Shown: positions 9,402 to 18,185, counted from the stretch's first letter. The stretch: DNA of 64,000 bases from Thermodesulfitimonas autotrophica (GCF_003815015.1 NZ_RKRE01000002.1:310001-374000), one strand, 5' to 3'. Numbers and translations: made by a program. The notes: generated from the letters alone by a model not told the origin.

Positions 9402-9460
9402 TAGGACTTTGGGCCTAACTTTTATAGATCTCGCAAAAATAAAATTGCGCCACCGGCGGT

Positions 9461-9499
9461 AAAAAAGGGCTGCCCCAATAGATTTCCGGGACAGCCCCT
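9461..9499 (-). terminator. Rho-independent terminator of the Calvin-cycle operon
   Basis: Read on the minus strand, GGGCTGTCCC and GGGGCAGCCC form a ten-base-pair stem (with one G-T pair) around an 11-base loop, directly followed by six T residues. It begins ten bases after the pgk stop codon and separates this operon from the rhs gene. Confidence 0.9.
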
Positions 9500-9508
9500 C
9501 CCTATCTG

Positions 9509-10678
9509 CTACCGCGCCCCGGCGCTGCTAGCTAGTGCCGCCACCGCGGGCAAAACCTCACCCGCGAGAAACTTCAGTGTCGCCCCGCCGCCGGTGGAAA
9601 TGTGGCTGAGCGCTGCCGCCACCCCGGCCGCTCGGGCCGCCGCCGCGGTATCGCCCCCGCCCACCACACTGGCAGGCGCAGCAGCCACCGCGCGGGCTAC
9701 GGTCTTGGTACCCGCATCAAAGGGCGGTTCCTCAAACTTTCCTACCGGCCCGTTCCAGAAAACCGTCGCCGCCGCCCCGATCTCCCGCGAAAATCGCGCC
9801 GCTGTTTCCGGGCCGATATCCAGCACCTCCCCGCCAGCCGGTAAAGCATCGCTCCCGGCAGTCCAGAAGCGCCGCCCCTCCCCGCTGTTTAAAACTCCTG
9901 CCGCATCCACCGGGGTGAGCAAACGCACCCCGCAGGCCGCCGCCCGGGCCAAAATTTCTTGCGCCGCTTGTCGCTCCGCGGCAGGCGCCGCCGAATCCGA
10001 CCAGAAGGCCGCGGCCATTTTCCCTCCAATCAGCAACGCGTCGGCCCGCGCCATCAGGGAGCTTAATACCCCGATCTTATCGGCAACTTTCGCTCCCCCC
10101 GCCACTACGACAAAAGGGCGCGCCGGGGCGCCGAGTAGGCCCTCCAAAACCGCCAATTCCCGCTCTAACAAAAAACCAGCAGCAGCCGGCAGAAAGGCCG
10201 CCACGCCGACTGTCGAGGCGTTGGCCCGGTGCGCCACCCCGAAGGCGTCGTTAACGAAAAGATCGGCCAGCCGGGCGAGCGCCCGGGCAAAAGAAGGATC
10301 GTTCGCCTCTTCTTCGGGATAGAAGCGGACGTTCTCCAAAAGCAAGATCTCACCCGGCCCGAGCGCTGCCACCTGCGCCTCCACATGCGCCCCAACGCAG
10401 TCATTTACTTTTCGCACCGGCCGGCCCAGCAGCCGCTCCAGGGTGGCAGCCACAGGATCGAGACGGAGTTCTTCCACCCGGCGGCCCTTGGGGCGGCCTA
10501 AGTGGGAGGCCAGGATTACCACCGCCCCGCGCTCACAAAGATAACTGATTGTAGGGAGCGCCGCCCGGATCCTGGTGTCATCGGCCACCGTTCCGCCCGC
10601 CAGCGGGACGTTAAAATCCACCCGGACCAGCACCCTTTTCCCGGTAACAGACAGCTCCCTTACACTCCGTACCCGCAC
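9509..10678 (-). CDS. pgk: Phosphoglycerate kinase
   Basis: Phosphorylates 3-phosphoglycerate to 1,3-bisphosphoglycerate with ATP, the step after RuBisCO in the Calvin cycle and also part of glycolysis/gluconeogenesis. The start of the protein has the family motif VLVRVDFNVPL; ASHLGRPKG, LLLENVRFY, NDAFGVAHR, VVAGGAKVADK and the C-terminal nucleotide motif VVGGGDTAAA are all visible, and the length of 389 residues is normal. The GTG at 10678 is preferred to an upstream ATG at 10723 because GGGGGGAAGG precedes it and the family begins there. It is the last gene of the operon, 41 bases after the LytTR gene and immediately before a strong terminator. Confidence 0.96.
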   Translation of the reverse strand: MRVRSVRELSVTGKRVLVRVDFNVPLAGGTVADDTRIRAALPTISYLCERGAVVILASHLGRPKGRRVEELRLDPVAATLERLLGRPVRKVNDCVGAHVEAQVAALGPGEILLLENVRFYPEEEANDPSFARALARLADLFVNDAFGVAHRANASTVGVAAFLPAAAGFLLERELAVLEGLLGAPARPFVVVAGGAKVADKIGVLSSLMARADALLIGGKMAAAFWSDSAAPAAERQAAQEILARAAACGVRLLTPVDAAGVLNSGEGRRFWTAGSDALPAGGEVLDIGPETAARFSREIGAAATVFWNGPVGKFEEPPFDAGTKTVARAVAAAPASVVGGGDTAAAARAAGVAAALSHISTGGGATLKFLAGEVLPAVAALASSAGAR

Positions 10679-10719
10679 ATCCTTCCCCCCAAATACCGAG
10701 CGCCTGACGCGCCGGCGAA

Positions 10720-11220
10720 TCAAAACTTAAAGCGGTCCCGCAACAGCATGTGCCGCAACTCCCGCGCGTGCTCACGCGAAAGCGGTATCCGGCTTTTCTC
10801 CCTGTCCCGGAGCAAAAGGTCATAAGTGCCCCGGCTGATTTTAACTATCCCTTCCACCCAATCGAGGTTGACGAGGTAGCACCGGTGGCTACGGAAAAAG
10901 CCGAAAGGTTTTAACCGCGCCGCCAACTTCTCCAGCGTGAAAGCAGAAAAGAACTCGCCCTGCTCCGTCTTGAAAAAGCCCCGCCGGCCATCACGGCCGC
11001 AGTAGATGATCTCCTGGACTGCAAAAAGGTATATTCTCCCCTCGGCGGTGCTCCCGGCCAGACAGGCAACCTGCAAACCCTCTTCTCTAGGGTATACTTC
11101 GCAGGGGGACGAGCCCAGAGGAGACCAGAGTATATCCCTTTCCGCCGTCCCCTTTCCCGCGGCTCGACTACTCCTTAAAGAAGATACACGCAGAAGATCC
11201 TGGATTGCTTGGGCCACCAC
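10720..11220 (-). CDS. Orphan LytTR-family DNA-binding regulator inside the Calvin operon
   Basis: A 166-residue protein whose C-terminal 100 residues (about 60-160) match the LytTR DNA-binding domain: IYLFAVQEIIYCGRDG, then LEKLAARLKPFGFFRSHRCYLVNL, and a basic end. The receiver domain normal for LytR/AgrA regulators is missing. The short N-terminal part (about 1-55) has no motif that I recognise, so the signal it might sense is unknown. The GTG start at 11220 follows GGAGGTGAGGC. It lies between gap and pgk in the same orientation, with a 111-base gap from gap, and so is probably co-transcribed. Three direct repeats resembling LytTR target sites lie upstream of the operon (18991-19045), which makes autoregulation and control of CO2 fixation the leading hypothesis. 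No experimental counterpart is known to me. Confidence 0.85.
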   Translation of the reverse strand: MVAQAIQDLLRVSSLRSSRAAGKGTAERDILWSPLGSSPCEVYPREEGLQVACLAGSTAEGRIYLFAVQEIIYCGRDGRRGFFKTEQGEFFSAFTLEKLAARLKPFGFFRSHRCYLVNLDWVEGIVKISRGTYDLLLRDREKSRIPLSREHARELRHMLLRDRFKF

Positions 11221-11331
11221 GCCTCACCTCCAGGAAGGTCCGTCACCCATCACCACACCAAGCCGCAGCCTTCAAACGGCATTGCCCGCGATCTGGAGAA
11301 CAACGCACCAGCAAAGGAGCAAGATAGGGTA

Positions 11332-12369
11332 CTACCCCCGGTTTTCCCGCGCCGCTAAGTAAGCCGCTAGGTCCAGCACCCGGTTGGCGTAGCCCCATTC
11401 GTTGTCGTACCAGGCCAACACCCGCACCGTTCGCCCCTGAACGACCATCGTCGAGGGACCGTCCACCACCGCCGAGTGGGGATCACCAACGAAGTCGCGG
11501 GAAACCAACGGCTCCTCACACAAAGCGAGAATGCCCCGCAACTCGGTCGCCGCTGCCGCCGCAAAGGCGGCGTTGATTTCCTGGGCCGTCGCCTCTCGCT
11601 CCAACACGGCCACAAGATCGACCACCGAGACGTTCGGCACCGGCACGCGCAGCGCCATTCCGTCCAAGCGCCCCGCCAATTCCGGCAGCACCAGGCCGAT
11701 TGCCTGAGCGGCGCCGGTGGTCGTCGGAATAATCGAGGCGGCTGCCGCCCGCCCCCGGCGCGGGTCGCGGTGGGGCATGTCAAGCAGTTGCTGGTCGTTG
11801 GTATAGGCGTGCACCGTGTTCACCAAGCCGCTTACGATACCGAACCGCGCGTGCAGCACCTTCGCCACCGGTGCCAAGCAGTTGGTAGTGCAGGAAGCGC
11901 TCGAGATAACCCGGTGCTTTTCCGGATCGTACACCGCCTCGTTCACCCCCATAACCACCGTGAGGTCGGCATCTTTGGCCGGCGCGGAGATGATAACGCG
12001 CCCGGCGCCGGCCGTTAAGTGCCGGGCACTTCCCTCCCGGTTGCGGAACCTGCCGGTAGCTTCAACCACCACTTCAACGCCGAGTTCCCGCCAGGGGAGC
12101 GCTGCGGGGTCGGCCACCGCTAAAATGTGAATCTCCCTACCGCCGACCCGGAGCACCTCTTTCGCCGCTGCTACCGGATGGGGGAATTTCCCGTGGACCG
12201 AATCGTAAACCAGCGCCCGCGCCAGGGCCTGGGTATAATCAGGGCCAGGTGGAAGCCGCCGGGAGTAGTGGTTGACCGCCACCACCTCGATCCCGGGCCG
12301 GTCCACCGCTGCCCGGAGGACCATCCGGCCGATTCGCCCAAAACCGTTAATCCCTAAACGTAGCGGCAC
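11332..12369 (-). CDS. gap: Glyceraldehyde-3-phosphate dehydrogenase, phosphorylating
   Basis: Interconverts 1,3-bisphosphoglycerate and glyceraldehyde-3-phosphate. GINGFGRIGR at the N-terminus is the dinucleotide-binding motif, SASCTTNC carries the catalytic cysteine, HAYTNDQQ and the C-terminal WYDNEWGYANRV are typical, and the length is 345 residues. The GTG at 12369, after GGAGGTGAGCGGCTT, is the true start; open frame further upstream has no homology. It overlaps the end of rpe by 23 bases. The acidic residue after the second strand that normally binds the NAD ribose (Asp in the usual VND) is His here (AVNHYSRR), followed by two arginines. This suggests acceptance of NADPH, as expected for a biosynthetic enzyme; that is inference from the family's known cofactor determinants. 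Confidence 0.96.
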   Translation of the reverse strand: MPLRLGINGFGRIGRMVLRAAVDRPGIEVVAVNHYSRRLPPGPDYTQALARALVYDSVHGKFPHPVAAAKEVLRVGGREIHILAVADPAALPWRELGVEVVVEATGRFRNREGSARHLTAGAGRVIISAPAKDADLTVVMGVNEAVYDPEKHRVISSASCTTNCLAPVAKVLHARFGIVSGLVNTVHAYTNDQQLLDMPHRDPRRGRAAAASIIPTTTGAAQAIGLVLPELAGRLDGMALRVPVPNVSVVDLVAVLEREATAQEINAAFAAAAATELRGILALCEEPLVSRDFVGDPHSAVVDGPSTMVVQGRTVRVLAWYDNEWGYANRVLDLAAYLAARENRG

Positions 12370-13057
12370 CAAGCCGCTCACCTCCCCGCGAAAAATCTCT
12401 CCCTTCCGCTGCCTCCCGCAATGCTCGCACCGCCGCCGCCCGGTCTGGTGCACCGAAAACGGCCGTTCCCGCGACCAGGATCGTTGCCCCTGCCGCCGCG
12501 ACCACCGGCGCGGTGGTGACATCAACTCCCCCGTCCACCTCGACCGCCGCCTGGCAGTTCCGGTCGCGGAGGAAGATAGCGGCGGCGTTAACCTTCGGGA
12601 CCACGAAGTGAAGAAACCGCTGCCCGCCAAAGCCCGGGTTGACCGTCATGAGCAGTACCAGGTCCACCAAAGGCAGCACCTCTTCGACCAGGCCCAGCGG
12701 GGTAGCCGGATTAAGCGCCACCCCGCAAGCGGCCCCTTTTTCTTTGATCTGGGCCAGAACCCGGTGCAGGTGAACACAGGCCTCCACGTGCACCGTAACG
12801 ATATCCGCCCCGGCGGCAATGAAGTCGGCTACGTACCGTTCAGGCGCCGCGATCATCAGGTGAACGTCAAAAAGGAGGCGGGAGTGGGGTCGTAACGCCG
12901 CCACCAGTTGCGGCCCGAAGGTGATGTTGGGCACAAAGTGACCGTCCATCACGTCGAGGTGCAAAAGGTCGGCCCCGGCGGCCTCAACCGCCGTCACCTC
13001 TTCCCGGAGACGGCCGAAGTCGGCCGATAAAAGCGAGGGCGCGATCTTCACCGTCAC
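12347..13057 (-). CDS. rpe: Ribulose-phosphate 3-epimerase
   Basis: Converts xylulose-5-phosphate to ribulose-5-phosphate, feeding phosphoribulokinase. IAPSLLSADF at the N-terminus, the metal-site motif LHLDVMDGHFVPN, FDVHLMI, the loop MTVNPGFGGQ and VEVDGGV are all present, so the TIM-barrel active site is complete. The protein is 236 residues, a little longer than usual because of a short C-terminal extension. The start is a GTG one base after the FBP aldolase/phosphatase stop, and the 3' end overlaps gap, so it is deeply embedded in the operon. Confidence 0.96.
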   Translation of the reverse strand: MTVKIAPSLLSADFGRLREEVTAVEAAGADLLHLDVMDGHFVPNITFGPQLVAALRPHSRLLFDVHLMIAAPERYVADFIAAGADIVTVHVEACVHLHRVLAQIKEKGAACGVALNPATPLGLVEEVLPLVDLVLLMTVNPGFGGQRFLHFVVPKVNAAAIFLRDRNCQAAVEVDGGVDVTTAPVVAAAGATILVAGTAVFGAPDRAAAVRALREAAEGRDFSRGGERLGAATFRD

Positions 13058-13058
13058 T

Positions 13059-14192
13059 TCAGGCCACGCCTCCCGCCGCTTTCTCTTTTGGCTTCTTATC
13101 CCGCCGGAGATCGATAAAGCGATCCTTCAGTTTTTCCATCACCTGGGGCATGGTGGTGTACTCCATCTCGTCGAGGTGCAGGCGGTGCGGCTCAAACGGA
13201 CCCATCCGGCGCATATAATCGGCGATAGTAAGCGCCAGCTTCCGAGCCCGGTCAAAGGCCGGATCACCGAAGAAATCGTGTGGACCCACCAGCCGCCCGT
13301 TAGCTAACTGGAAGCCCAAGGCCACCACCCGTGGCGGGCCGTCAAAGCGCGTGGGCCGGGCGTCGGCCATCGCCACCGGCATCAGCGGCCCGCTGTGGGA
13401 ACCCCGCATCCATCCCGAAACAAGGTGCGGGAAGGCAAAGGGTTCGAGTACCTCGCCCACCGAAGGGTAACCGTTCTGGCACCGGACGATACAGACTGGG
13501 TCGTCCTTACCCACATAGCGGCCCGCAATAAGGTTCAGGCGCTGGGTGCTGGAAGCCGCAGCGATCTCGCCCGTCCCCCGGTGAAAAACCCGCTTCACCG
13601 CGTACCGGCCGGGGGCACCGATGAAAACCAGCAGGTCGTAGAGGTCTTCCGGACAGGAGAGGATCACCTTTTTGTTCTCGATCAAGTCCCGCACCTCAAA
13701 ATCGAAACCGCAGTGCATCTTCGGGTCGATAACCAGCCCGATGGTATTGAAGGGATCGGCAAAGATCTTGTAAAGGGGCAGGTTCCAAGCGCCCGGTTCC
13801 GTTTTATCGGCCATTAAAACTACAACCGGCTCGCTCTCCCGTTCCTCCACCTCGATCTCCGCTACCCCCGGTCCCAGCCCTTTAATGTTACCGGAAAAGG
13901 CGTCGGACAGAAGGTCCTGCCCGGCACCGTAGAGCTTGAGCTTTTTCGCCACCTCCGTGCAGGCCGTAAAGGTGTCCCAGGCAAGCTGGTGGATCTCACC
14001 GCTGTTACGCCCCCGGTTGTGGGTCATAATCAGGTTCACATCGTCCCCTACGTGGACCACCCGGTAATCGATAAGCAGCGGGTGGCCTTCAAGACACCCC
14101 CGCGCCTTCTCTATTACCTCCGGATGCACCGCACTGTGTCCTACAAAGCCGCCGATGTCCGCCTTAATTACGCTTAGGGTCACCTTAGCCAT
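13059..14192 (-). CDS. Archaeal-type fructose-1,6-bisphosphate aldolase/phosphatase
   Basis: A bifunctional enzyme that condenses DHAP and glyceraldehyde-3-phosphate and dephosphorylates the product to fructose-6-phosphate, making this gluconeogenic/Calvin step unidirectional. The N-terminal metal-binding sequence SVIKADIGGFVGH, the central ADKTEPGAWNLPLYKIFADPF region and the conserved GWMRGSHSGPLMPV motif are characteristic of the family (about 365-390 residues; here 377). The ATG at 14192 is the family start and overlaps the transketolase C-subunit stop by eight bases. It is known from archaea and deep-branching, often thermophilic and autotrophic bacteria. In this operon it replaces separate FBP aldolase and FBPase genes. 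No sedoheptulose-bisphosphatase gene is present in the window. Confidence 0.95.
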   Translation of the reverse strand: MAKVTLSVIKADIGGFVGHSAVHPEVIEKARGCLEGHPLLIDYRVVHVGDDVNLIMTHNRGRNSGEIHQLAWDTFTACTEVAKKLKLYGAGQDLLSDAFSGNIKGLGPGVAEIEVEERESEPVVVLMADKTEPGAWNLPLYKIFADPFNTIGLVIDPKMHCGFDFEVRDLIENKKVILSCPEDLYDLLVFIGAPGRYAVKRVFHRGTGEIAAASSTQRLNLIAGRYVGKDDPVCIVRCQNGYPSVGEVLEPFAFPHLVSGWMRGSHSGPLMPVAMADARPTRFDGPPRVVALGFQLANGRLVGPHDFFGDPAFDRARKLALTIADYMRRMGPFEPHRLHLDEMEYTTMPQVMEKLKDRFIDLRRDKKPKEKAAGGVA

Positions 14193-15150
14193 TCTTCTTC
14201 TCCTTCCTTTCAATTGCCTTTTTTACCGCTTGCGCTACGTCTTGAGCCGTAAGGCCGTAATGGGCTAAGAGTTCCGCCGGCTTGCCCGATTGGCCGAAGC
14301 TATCGCTAATTCCCATCCGGACCACGGGCACCGGCATTGTCGCCGCAAGCGCCTCGCAGACCGCGCCGCCGAGCCCGCCGATGATGCTGTGCTCTTCCAC
14401 TGTCACCACAGCGCGGCTGCGGGCCGCGTACGCCAGAAGCGTCTCCGTATCGAGAGGCTTGAGCGTGCTCACGTTGAGCACCGCAGCCTGAATGCCCTCG
14501 GCCGATAGCTTCTCGGCCGCCGCCAGCGCCACTCCCACCATTAGCCCGCACGCGCAAATCGTCACGTCGTCTCCTTCCCGGAGCACTGTAATCCGCCCGA
14601 TGGCAAAGGGCTTTTCGGGCGGCGTGACGACCGGTGCCGCCGGTCGGCCCAGGCGCAGGTAAACCGGCCCTTCCCACGCCGCCACCGCGAAGGTGGCCTG
14701 ATAGGCCTCGTAAGCATCGGCCGGAACCACCACCGTCATTCCCGGCATCGCCCGCAGCAGCGCCAGGTCATCCACCGCTTGGTGCGAGGCGCCGTCTTCC
14801 CCAACCGTAATCCCGGCGTGGCTCGCCGCGATCTTCACGTTGAGTCCCGGGTAGGCAACCGATTGAAAAATCTGGTTTAAGGCCCGCTGCGTGGCGAAGA
14901 TGGCAAAGGTCGAGGCGAAAGGAATAAAGCCGCTCGCCGCCAGTCCTGCCGCCATCCCGATTAGGTTCGCCTCGGCAACCCCGGCGTTGAAAAAGCGCGC
15001 CGGAAACTCCCGCGCGAAGCCGGCCGTCTGGGTGGACTTGGAAAGGTCCGCATCCAGCACTACCACCCGTTCGTCCCGGTGGCCCAGTTCCACAAGCGCC
15101 CGGCCGTAGCCCTCCCGCGTCGCCAGTAAAGGCCCGCTGTTCACCGCCAC
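14185..15150 (-). CDS. Transketolase, C-terminal subunit
   Basis: The pyrimidine-binding and C-terminal domains of a split transketolase (321 residues). AATREGYG-like start, VVLDADLSKSTQT, NAGVAEANLIGMAAGLA, GEDGASHQAVDDLALLRAMPG and a C-terminal region VVTVEEHSIIGGLGGAV are family motifs, and the catalytic Glu lies in GVAEANL. The GTG start follows GGGGGGAAGCGAC and overlaps the N-subunit gene by ten bases. With that subunit it transfers C2 units between sugar phosphates to regenerate xylulose-5-P and ribose-5-P. Two-gene transketolases are common in Firmicutes and archaea. Confidence 0.95.
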   Translation of the reverse strand: MAVNSGPLLATREGYGRALVELGHRDERVVVLDADLSKSTQTAGFAREFPARFFNAGVAEANLIGMAAGLAASGFIPFASTFAIFATQRALNQIFQSVAYPGLNVKIAASHAGITVGEDGASHQAVDDLALLRAMPGMTVVVPADAYEAYQATFAVAAWEGPVYLRLGRPAAPVVTPPEKPFAIGRITVLREGDDVTICACGLMVGVALAAAEKLSAEGIQAAVLNVSTLKPLDTETLLAYAARSRAVVTVEEHSIIGGLGGAVCEALAATMPVPVVRMGISDSFGQSGKPAELLAHYGLTAQDVAQAVKKAIERKEKKNG

Positions 15151-16001
15151 GTCGCTTCCCCCCTTTCTTGCAGCTCTTTCAGCGCCTGCTCCCCCTGCTC
15201 CCGGTTCGGCGCCTTCCCGTGCCAGTCAACCTGGTTCTCCATAAAGGAGACCCCTTTACCCTTGACGGTCCGGGCGATGATCGCCGTCGGCCGCCGGGCG
15301 TAGCCCACGCTTTCAAAAGCGGAAAGGAGTTCGCCAAAGTCGTGCCCGTTCACCGTAATCACCGACCAGCCGAAAGCCTTCCACTTATCAGCAAGCGGCT
15401 CTAAGGCGAGTACCTCTTCTGTGGGCCCGTCGATCTGGAGCCCGTTGCGATCCACTATAGCCACCAGGTTCCGGAGGCGGTAGTGGGCCGCCGCCATCGC
15501 CGCTTCCCAAACCTGCCCCTCCTGGCACTCCCCGTCGCCGAGGAGCACGTAAACCCGGTAGCCGCTTTCTCTGAGCCGCCCCGCCAGCGCCATACCAACG
15601 CCTACCGATAACCCCTGCCCTAAAGACCCGGTTGACATCTCCACTCCAGGAACCTTCCGCATGTCGGGGTGGCCCTGGAGCGGTGAACCAAGCCGCCGCA
15701 GGTCTTCTAACCAGCTTAGCGGGAAGAACCCCCGCTCGGCCAGGGTCGCGTAAAGTGCCGGGCAAGCGTGGCCCTTAGAGAGAATGAAGCGGTCCCGCTC
15801 CGGATCGTCCGGTTGGCGCGGGTCAACCCGCAGCACCTGAAAGTAAAGCGCCGTCAGAATCTCGACCGCGGAAAGCGACCCGCCCGGATGCCCCGATCCG
15901 GCAGCGGTAAGCATCCGGATCACATCCTGGCGAATGGCGCAAGCCTTCCGCTCCAATTCCCGGTACTTGCCCGGAGCGGGAAACCTAACCGCCGACGGCA
16001 T
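15141..16001 (-). CDS. Transketolase, N-terminal (thiamine-diphosphate binding) subunit
   Basis: A 286-residue TPP-binding subunit. The substrate histidine motif GSGHPGGSLSAVEI, SKGHACPALYA, GSLGQGLSVGVGMAL and the TPP motif VLLGDGECQEGQVWEA through IVDRNGLQ are all visible. The ATG at 16001 follows GGGAGGGAGCGTT and overlaps the end of prk by 17 bases. It functions with the neighbouring C-terminal subunit in the regenerative phase of the Calvin cycle. Confidence 0.95.
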   Translation of the reverse strand: MPSAVRFPAPGKYRELERKACAIRQDVIRMLTAAGSGHPGGSLSAVEILTALYFQVLRVDPRQPDDPERDRFILSKGHACPALYATLAERGFFPLSWLEDLRRLGSPLQGHPDMRKVPGVEMSTGSLGQGLSVGVGMALAGRLRESGYRVYVLLGDGECQEGQVWEAAMAAAHYRLRNLVAIVDRNGLQIDGPTEEVLALEPLADKWKAFGWSVITVNGHDFGELLSAFESVGYARRPTAIIARTVKGKGVSFMENQVDWHGKAPNREQGEQALKELQERGEATWR

Positions 16002-16887
16002 AACGCTCCCTCCCGTAAGACTCCTTCTGCTTTCTTATTTGCTCCAACCGGGCCGCCAACAAGGAAAGCAGCACCTGGAAGGGAATTACCTCCTCCCCTT
16101 TTACCCGCCGCAGCACCGCCTCGGTAATGCCGAAGGCCGCTCCCAACTCGCGCAGTTCTTCTTGCGTTAGCGGCATGGTGATGGCAGTCACCCACATCTC
16201 GCGGCCCCCGTACCATTCCCGGCAAGAACGGATCTTACCCGCTTCCCGAAGCTTCACCGCCTGCATCCCGGCTGGATTTAGCCCCGGACACGTCTCCTTT
16301 AACTCGACCCCGATTACGGACCCATCGCCCGCAGGCGGCAGTAAGGTAACCACCGTATCGGCGTACCACCACTGCGGCTCGACAAAGCTCCGGATATCCC
16401 ATTGGCGCAACTTTATCTCGCGGCGCACCTGCTCCACCGTGTAACCCCTGTCGGCCGCATCGCGCTGCACCTTCCACGCCACCTTAAGCTCCGGGTGAGT
16501 ATCGTAATACACCCGGTAGTCGTACATTTCCGCCAGCACCCCGAAACAGAAGGGGTGCAGCCCTTCGCAGATGATAAAGGGCCGCGGCTCAACCCACTCC
16601 GGGTCGCCAAAATCGCCGGTATCATGGTCGTATACGGGTTTTAGCACCTTCTCCCCCTGCCGTAATCGGTAAAGATGCTCGATGAAGAGACCTAAATTAT
16701 TCGCCCGCGGGTTAAGCGGCGTGATCCCGACCGCCTTCCGCTCCTGCCGGTTCAGCGAGTGGTAGTCATCGAGCCCGATCACCGCTACCTTTTCCGGGCC
16801 TAACAACTGGCTGAGTTCCCGGATAAGGGTGCTCTTCCCGGCGCCGCTGTCGCCGGCCACGCCGACCAAAACTGGCTTCGTACGCAT
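15985..16887 (-). CDS. prkB: Phosphoribulokinase
   Basis: Phosphorylates ribulose-5-phosphate to ribulose-1,5-bisphosphate, the substrate of RuBisCO, and is diagnostic of a Calvin-type cycle rather than the AMP/nucleotide salvage route usual for form III RuBisCO. The Walker A motif is VAGDSGAGKST (residues 10-20); GLDDYHSLNRQERK holds the catalytic Asp; YDHDTGDF and FIICEGLHPFC match the family. Length is about 300 residues. The ATG at 16887 follows GGGGAGGGATG and is one base after the RuBisCO stop. An upstream ATG at 16968 would add 27 residues without homology and is rejected. Uridine kinase is an alternative for the P-loop fold, but the motifs and context favour PRK. Confidence 0.93.
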   Translation of the reverse strand: MRTKPVLVGVAGDSGAGKSTLIRELSQLLGPEKVAVIGLDDYHSLNRQERKAVGITPLNPRANNLGLFIEHLYRLRQGEKVLKPVYDHDTGDFGDPEWVEPRPFIICEGLHPFCFGVLAEMYDYRVYYDTHPELKVAWKVQRDAADRGYTVEQVRREIKLRQWDIRSFVEPQWWYADTVVTLLPPAGDGSVIGVELKETCPGLNPAGMQAVKLREAGKIRSCREWYGGREMWVTAITMPLTQEELRELGAAFGITEAVLRRVKGEEVIPFQVLLSLLAARLEQIRKQKESYGRERYAVGG

Positions 16888-16888
16888 C

Positions 16889-18166
16889 CTACATCCCTCC
16901 CCAACAAGATAATGCTGCCCGTAAAGCCTCCTGGGATTCTGCCGCCGCCGCCAGCGAGGTCCCTGCAACGACCGCCTCTACCGCCTCCCGGACCGCCTGC
17001 GCGCCCGCCCGGGTCCCCTTCGGGTGACCGTGGACCCCGCCGCCAAACTGCAACAACACATCGTGGCCGAAGATGCCCACCAGATCCGGAACGTGGCCGG
17101 GGTGCAATCCCCCTGAGGCAACGGCGAGGACCGGCTTGATCCCCTGCCAGTCCTGTGGCGGCAGGGCGCTTCCCGCCCCAGGTGCCGCGCCCGTCTGATT
17201 CCCGAGGGCCCGGTGACAGGCCAGCACCTCCTCCCGGTCACCCTCCATCTTGCCTACCACCGTGCCGATGTGAAGCTGGTCGACACCCGCCAGCCGGGCA
17301 AGCTTCGCCAGGACCAGCATACTGATCCCGTGGCGCTTATTCCGGGCAAAACTGGCGTACATCGCCCGGTGGGCGTGGATTACCAGTCCTAAGTCCGCCC
17401 GCCGCAATGAAAGAAGCCCTGCAAAGCCGGTGGTGACGATATCCACCATCACGTAGCGGCCGCCTTCCCGCTTCACCATCACGGCGCGGCGGAGCATCGT
17501 TTCCGTATCCCCCGTGACGTTGGGCAGGTAAGCCTTTTTCTCCCCCGTTGCCGCCTCCGCCCGCGCGCGCGCCTCCAAGCAGCGTTTCACCCGCTCCTCG
17601 AAAGGCGAAAAGGACTGGCTCGTGAGGTTCTCGTCGTCCTTCACAATATCCACCCCGCCGACGAAGGCCTCGTAAACAACCTCCGCCTGCTCCTTCGGGG
17701 TGAGGCCGAGCTTCGGCTTGACAATCGTCCCTACGAGCGGCCGGTCCTTAATCCCCAAAACCTCTCTGACCCCCGCCACCCCGAAGGCGGGCCCGGGGCC
17801 GCTAACCAGCGCCGGCGGCAGGTAGATGTCGTTGAGCCGCAAGTTCTCAACCGCTTTCATCCCGAAAACATTTCCGGCTACGCTGCTGAGAAACTGGGGT
17901 ATGTTTCCGGGCTCAAAAAGCGCCGCGGGATAGGCGATCGTTACCGTATTGCCTTCGATCCGGCAGACCCGCGCCCGCAAATCCTCCCAGATGCGCGTGC
18001 TCAGCGTACACAGGCTTTCCGTCCAGGTGCCGATGGAGGATTCCGAAGCCACGGCTCCCGCCGCTTCGAAGATGTCTACCCCGACCGCCGGCTCCACATA
18101 GAAAGAAGCCAGGCAATCGTTGGGCCCCGGCAAATAATCCAGACTCAAAAAATCGCGGTAGCGCAT
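16889..18166 (-). CDS. rbcL: Ribulose-1,5-bisphosphate carboxylase large chain, form III-like
   Basis: Fixes CO2 onto RuBP. A 425-residue protein with all catalytic positions that I can check: E42 in ESSIGTWT, N99, K150 and K152 in KPKLGL, the carbamylated lysine K176 with D178/E179 in GGVDIVKDDEN, H266-R267, H299, loop 6 K306 in GTVVGKMEG, S351 in SGGLHPGH and the phosphate-binding GGGVHGHP. It is therefore a true RuBisCO and not a RuBisCO-like protein. The GGxDxxKDDENLT and GGGxHGHP sequences and the absence of a small-subunit gene point to form III. The ATG follows AAGGAGGTAAAGGG. It sits 19 bases after transaldolase and one base before prk. The exact subclade needs a tree. Confidence 0.95.
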   Translation of the reverse strand: MRYRDFLSLDYLPGPNDCLASFYVEPAVGVDIFEAAGAVASESSIGTWTESLCTLSTRIWEDLRARVCRIEGNTVTIAYPAALFEPGNIPQFLSSVAGNVFGMKAVENLRLNDIYLPPALVSGPGPAFGVAGVREVLGIKDRPLVGTIVKPKLGLTPKEQAEVVYEAFVGGVDIVKDDENLTSQSFSPFEERVKRCLEARARAEAATGEKKAYLPNVTGDTETMLRRAVMVKREGGRYVMVDIVTTGFAGLLSLRRADLGLVIHAHRAMYASFARNKRHGISMLVLAKLARLAGVDQLHIGTVVGKMEGDREEVLACHRALGNQTGAAPGAGSALPPQDWQGIKPVLAVASGGLHPGHVPDLVGIFGHDVLLQFGGGVHGHPKGTRAGAQAVREAVEAVVAGTSLAAAAESQEALRAALSCWGGM

Positions 18167-18185
18167 TACCCTTTACCTCCTTGAT

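Noticed and set aside
9251-9460. c-di-GMP or other riboswitch in the rhs leader
   Set aside because: The conserved GEMM words are absent and no terminator or sequestering stem is evident before the start codon.
16888-18166. RuBisCO-like protein (form IV) for sulfur metabolism
   Set aside because: All catalytic residues of true RuBisCO are present and the neighbours are PRK and Calvin-cycle enzymes.
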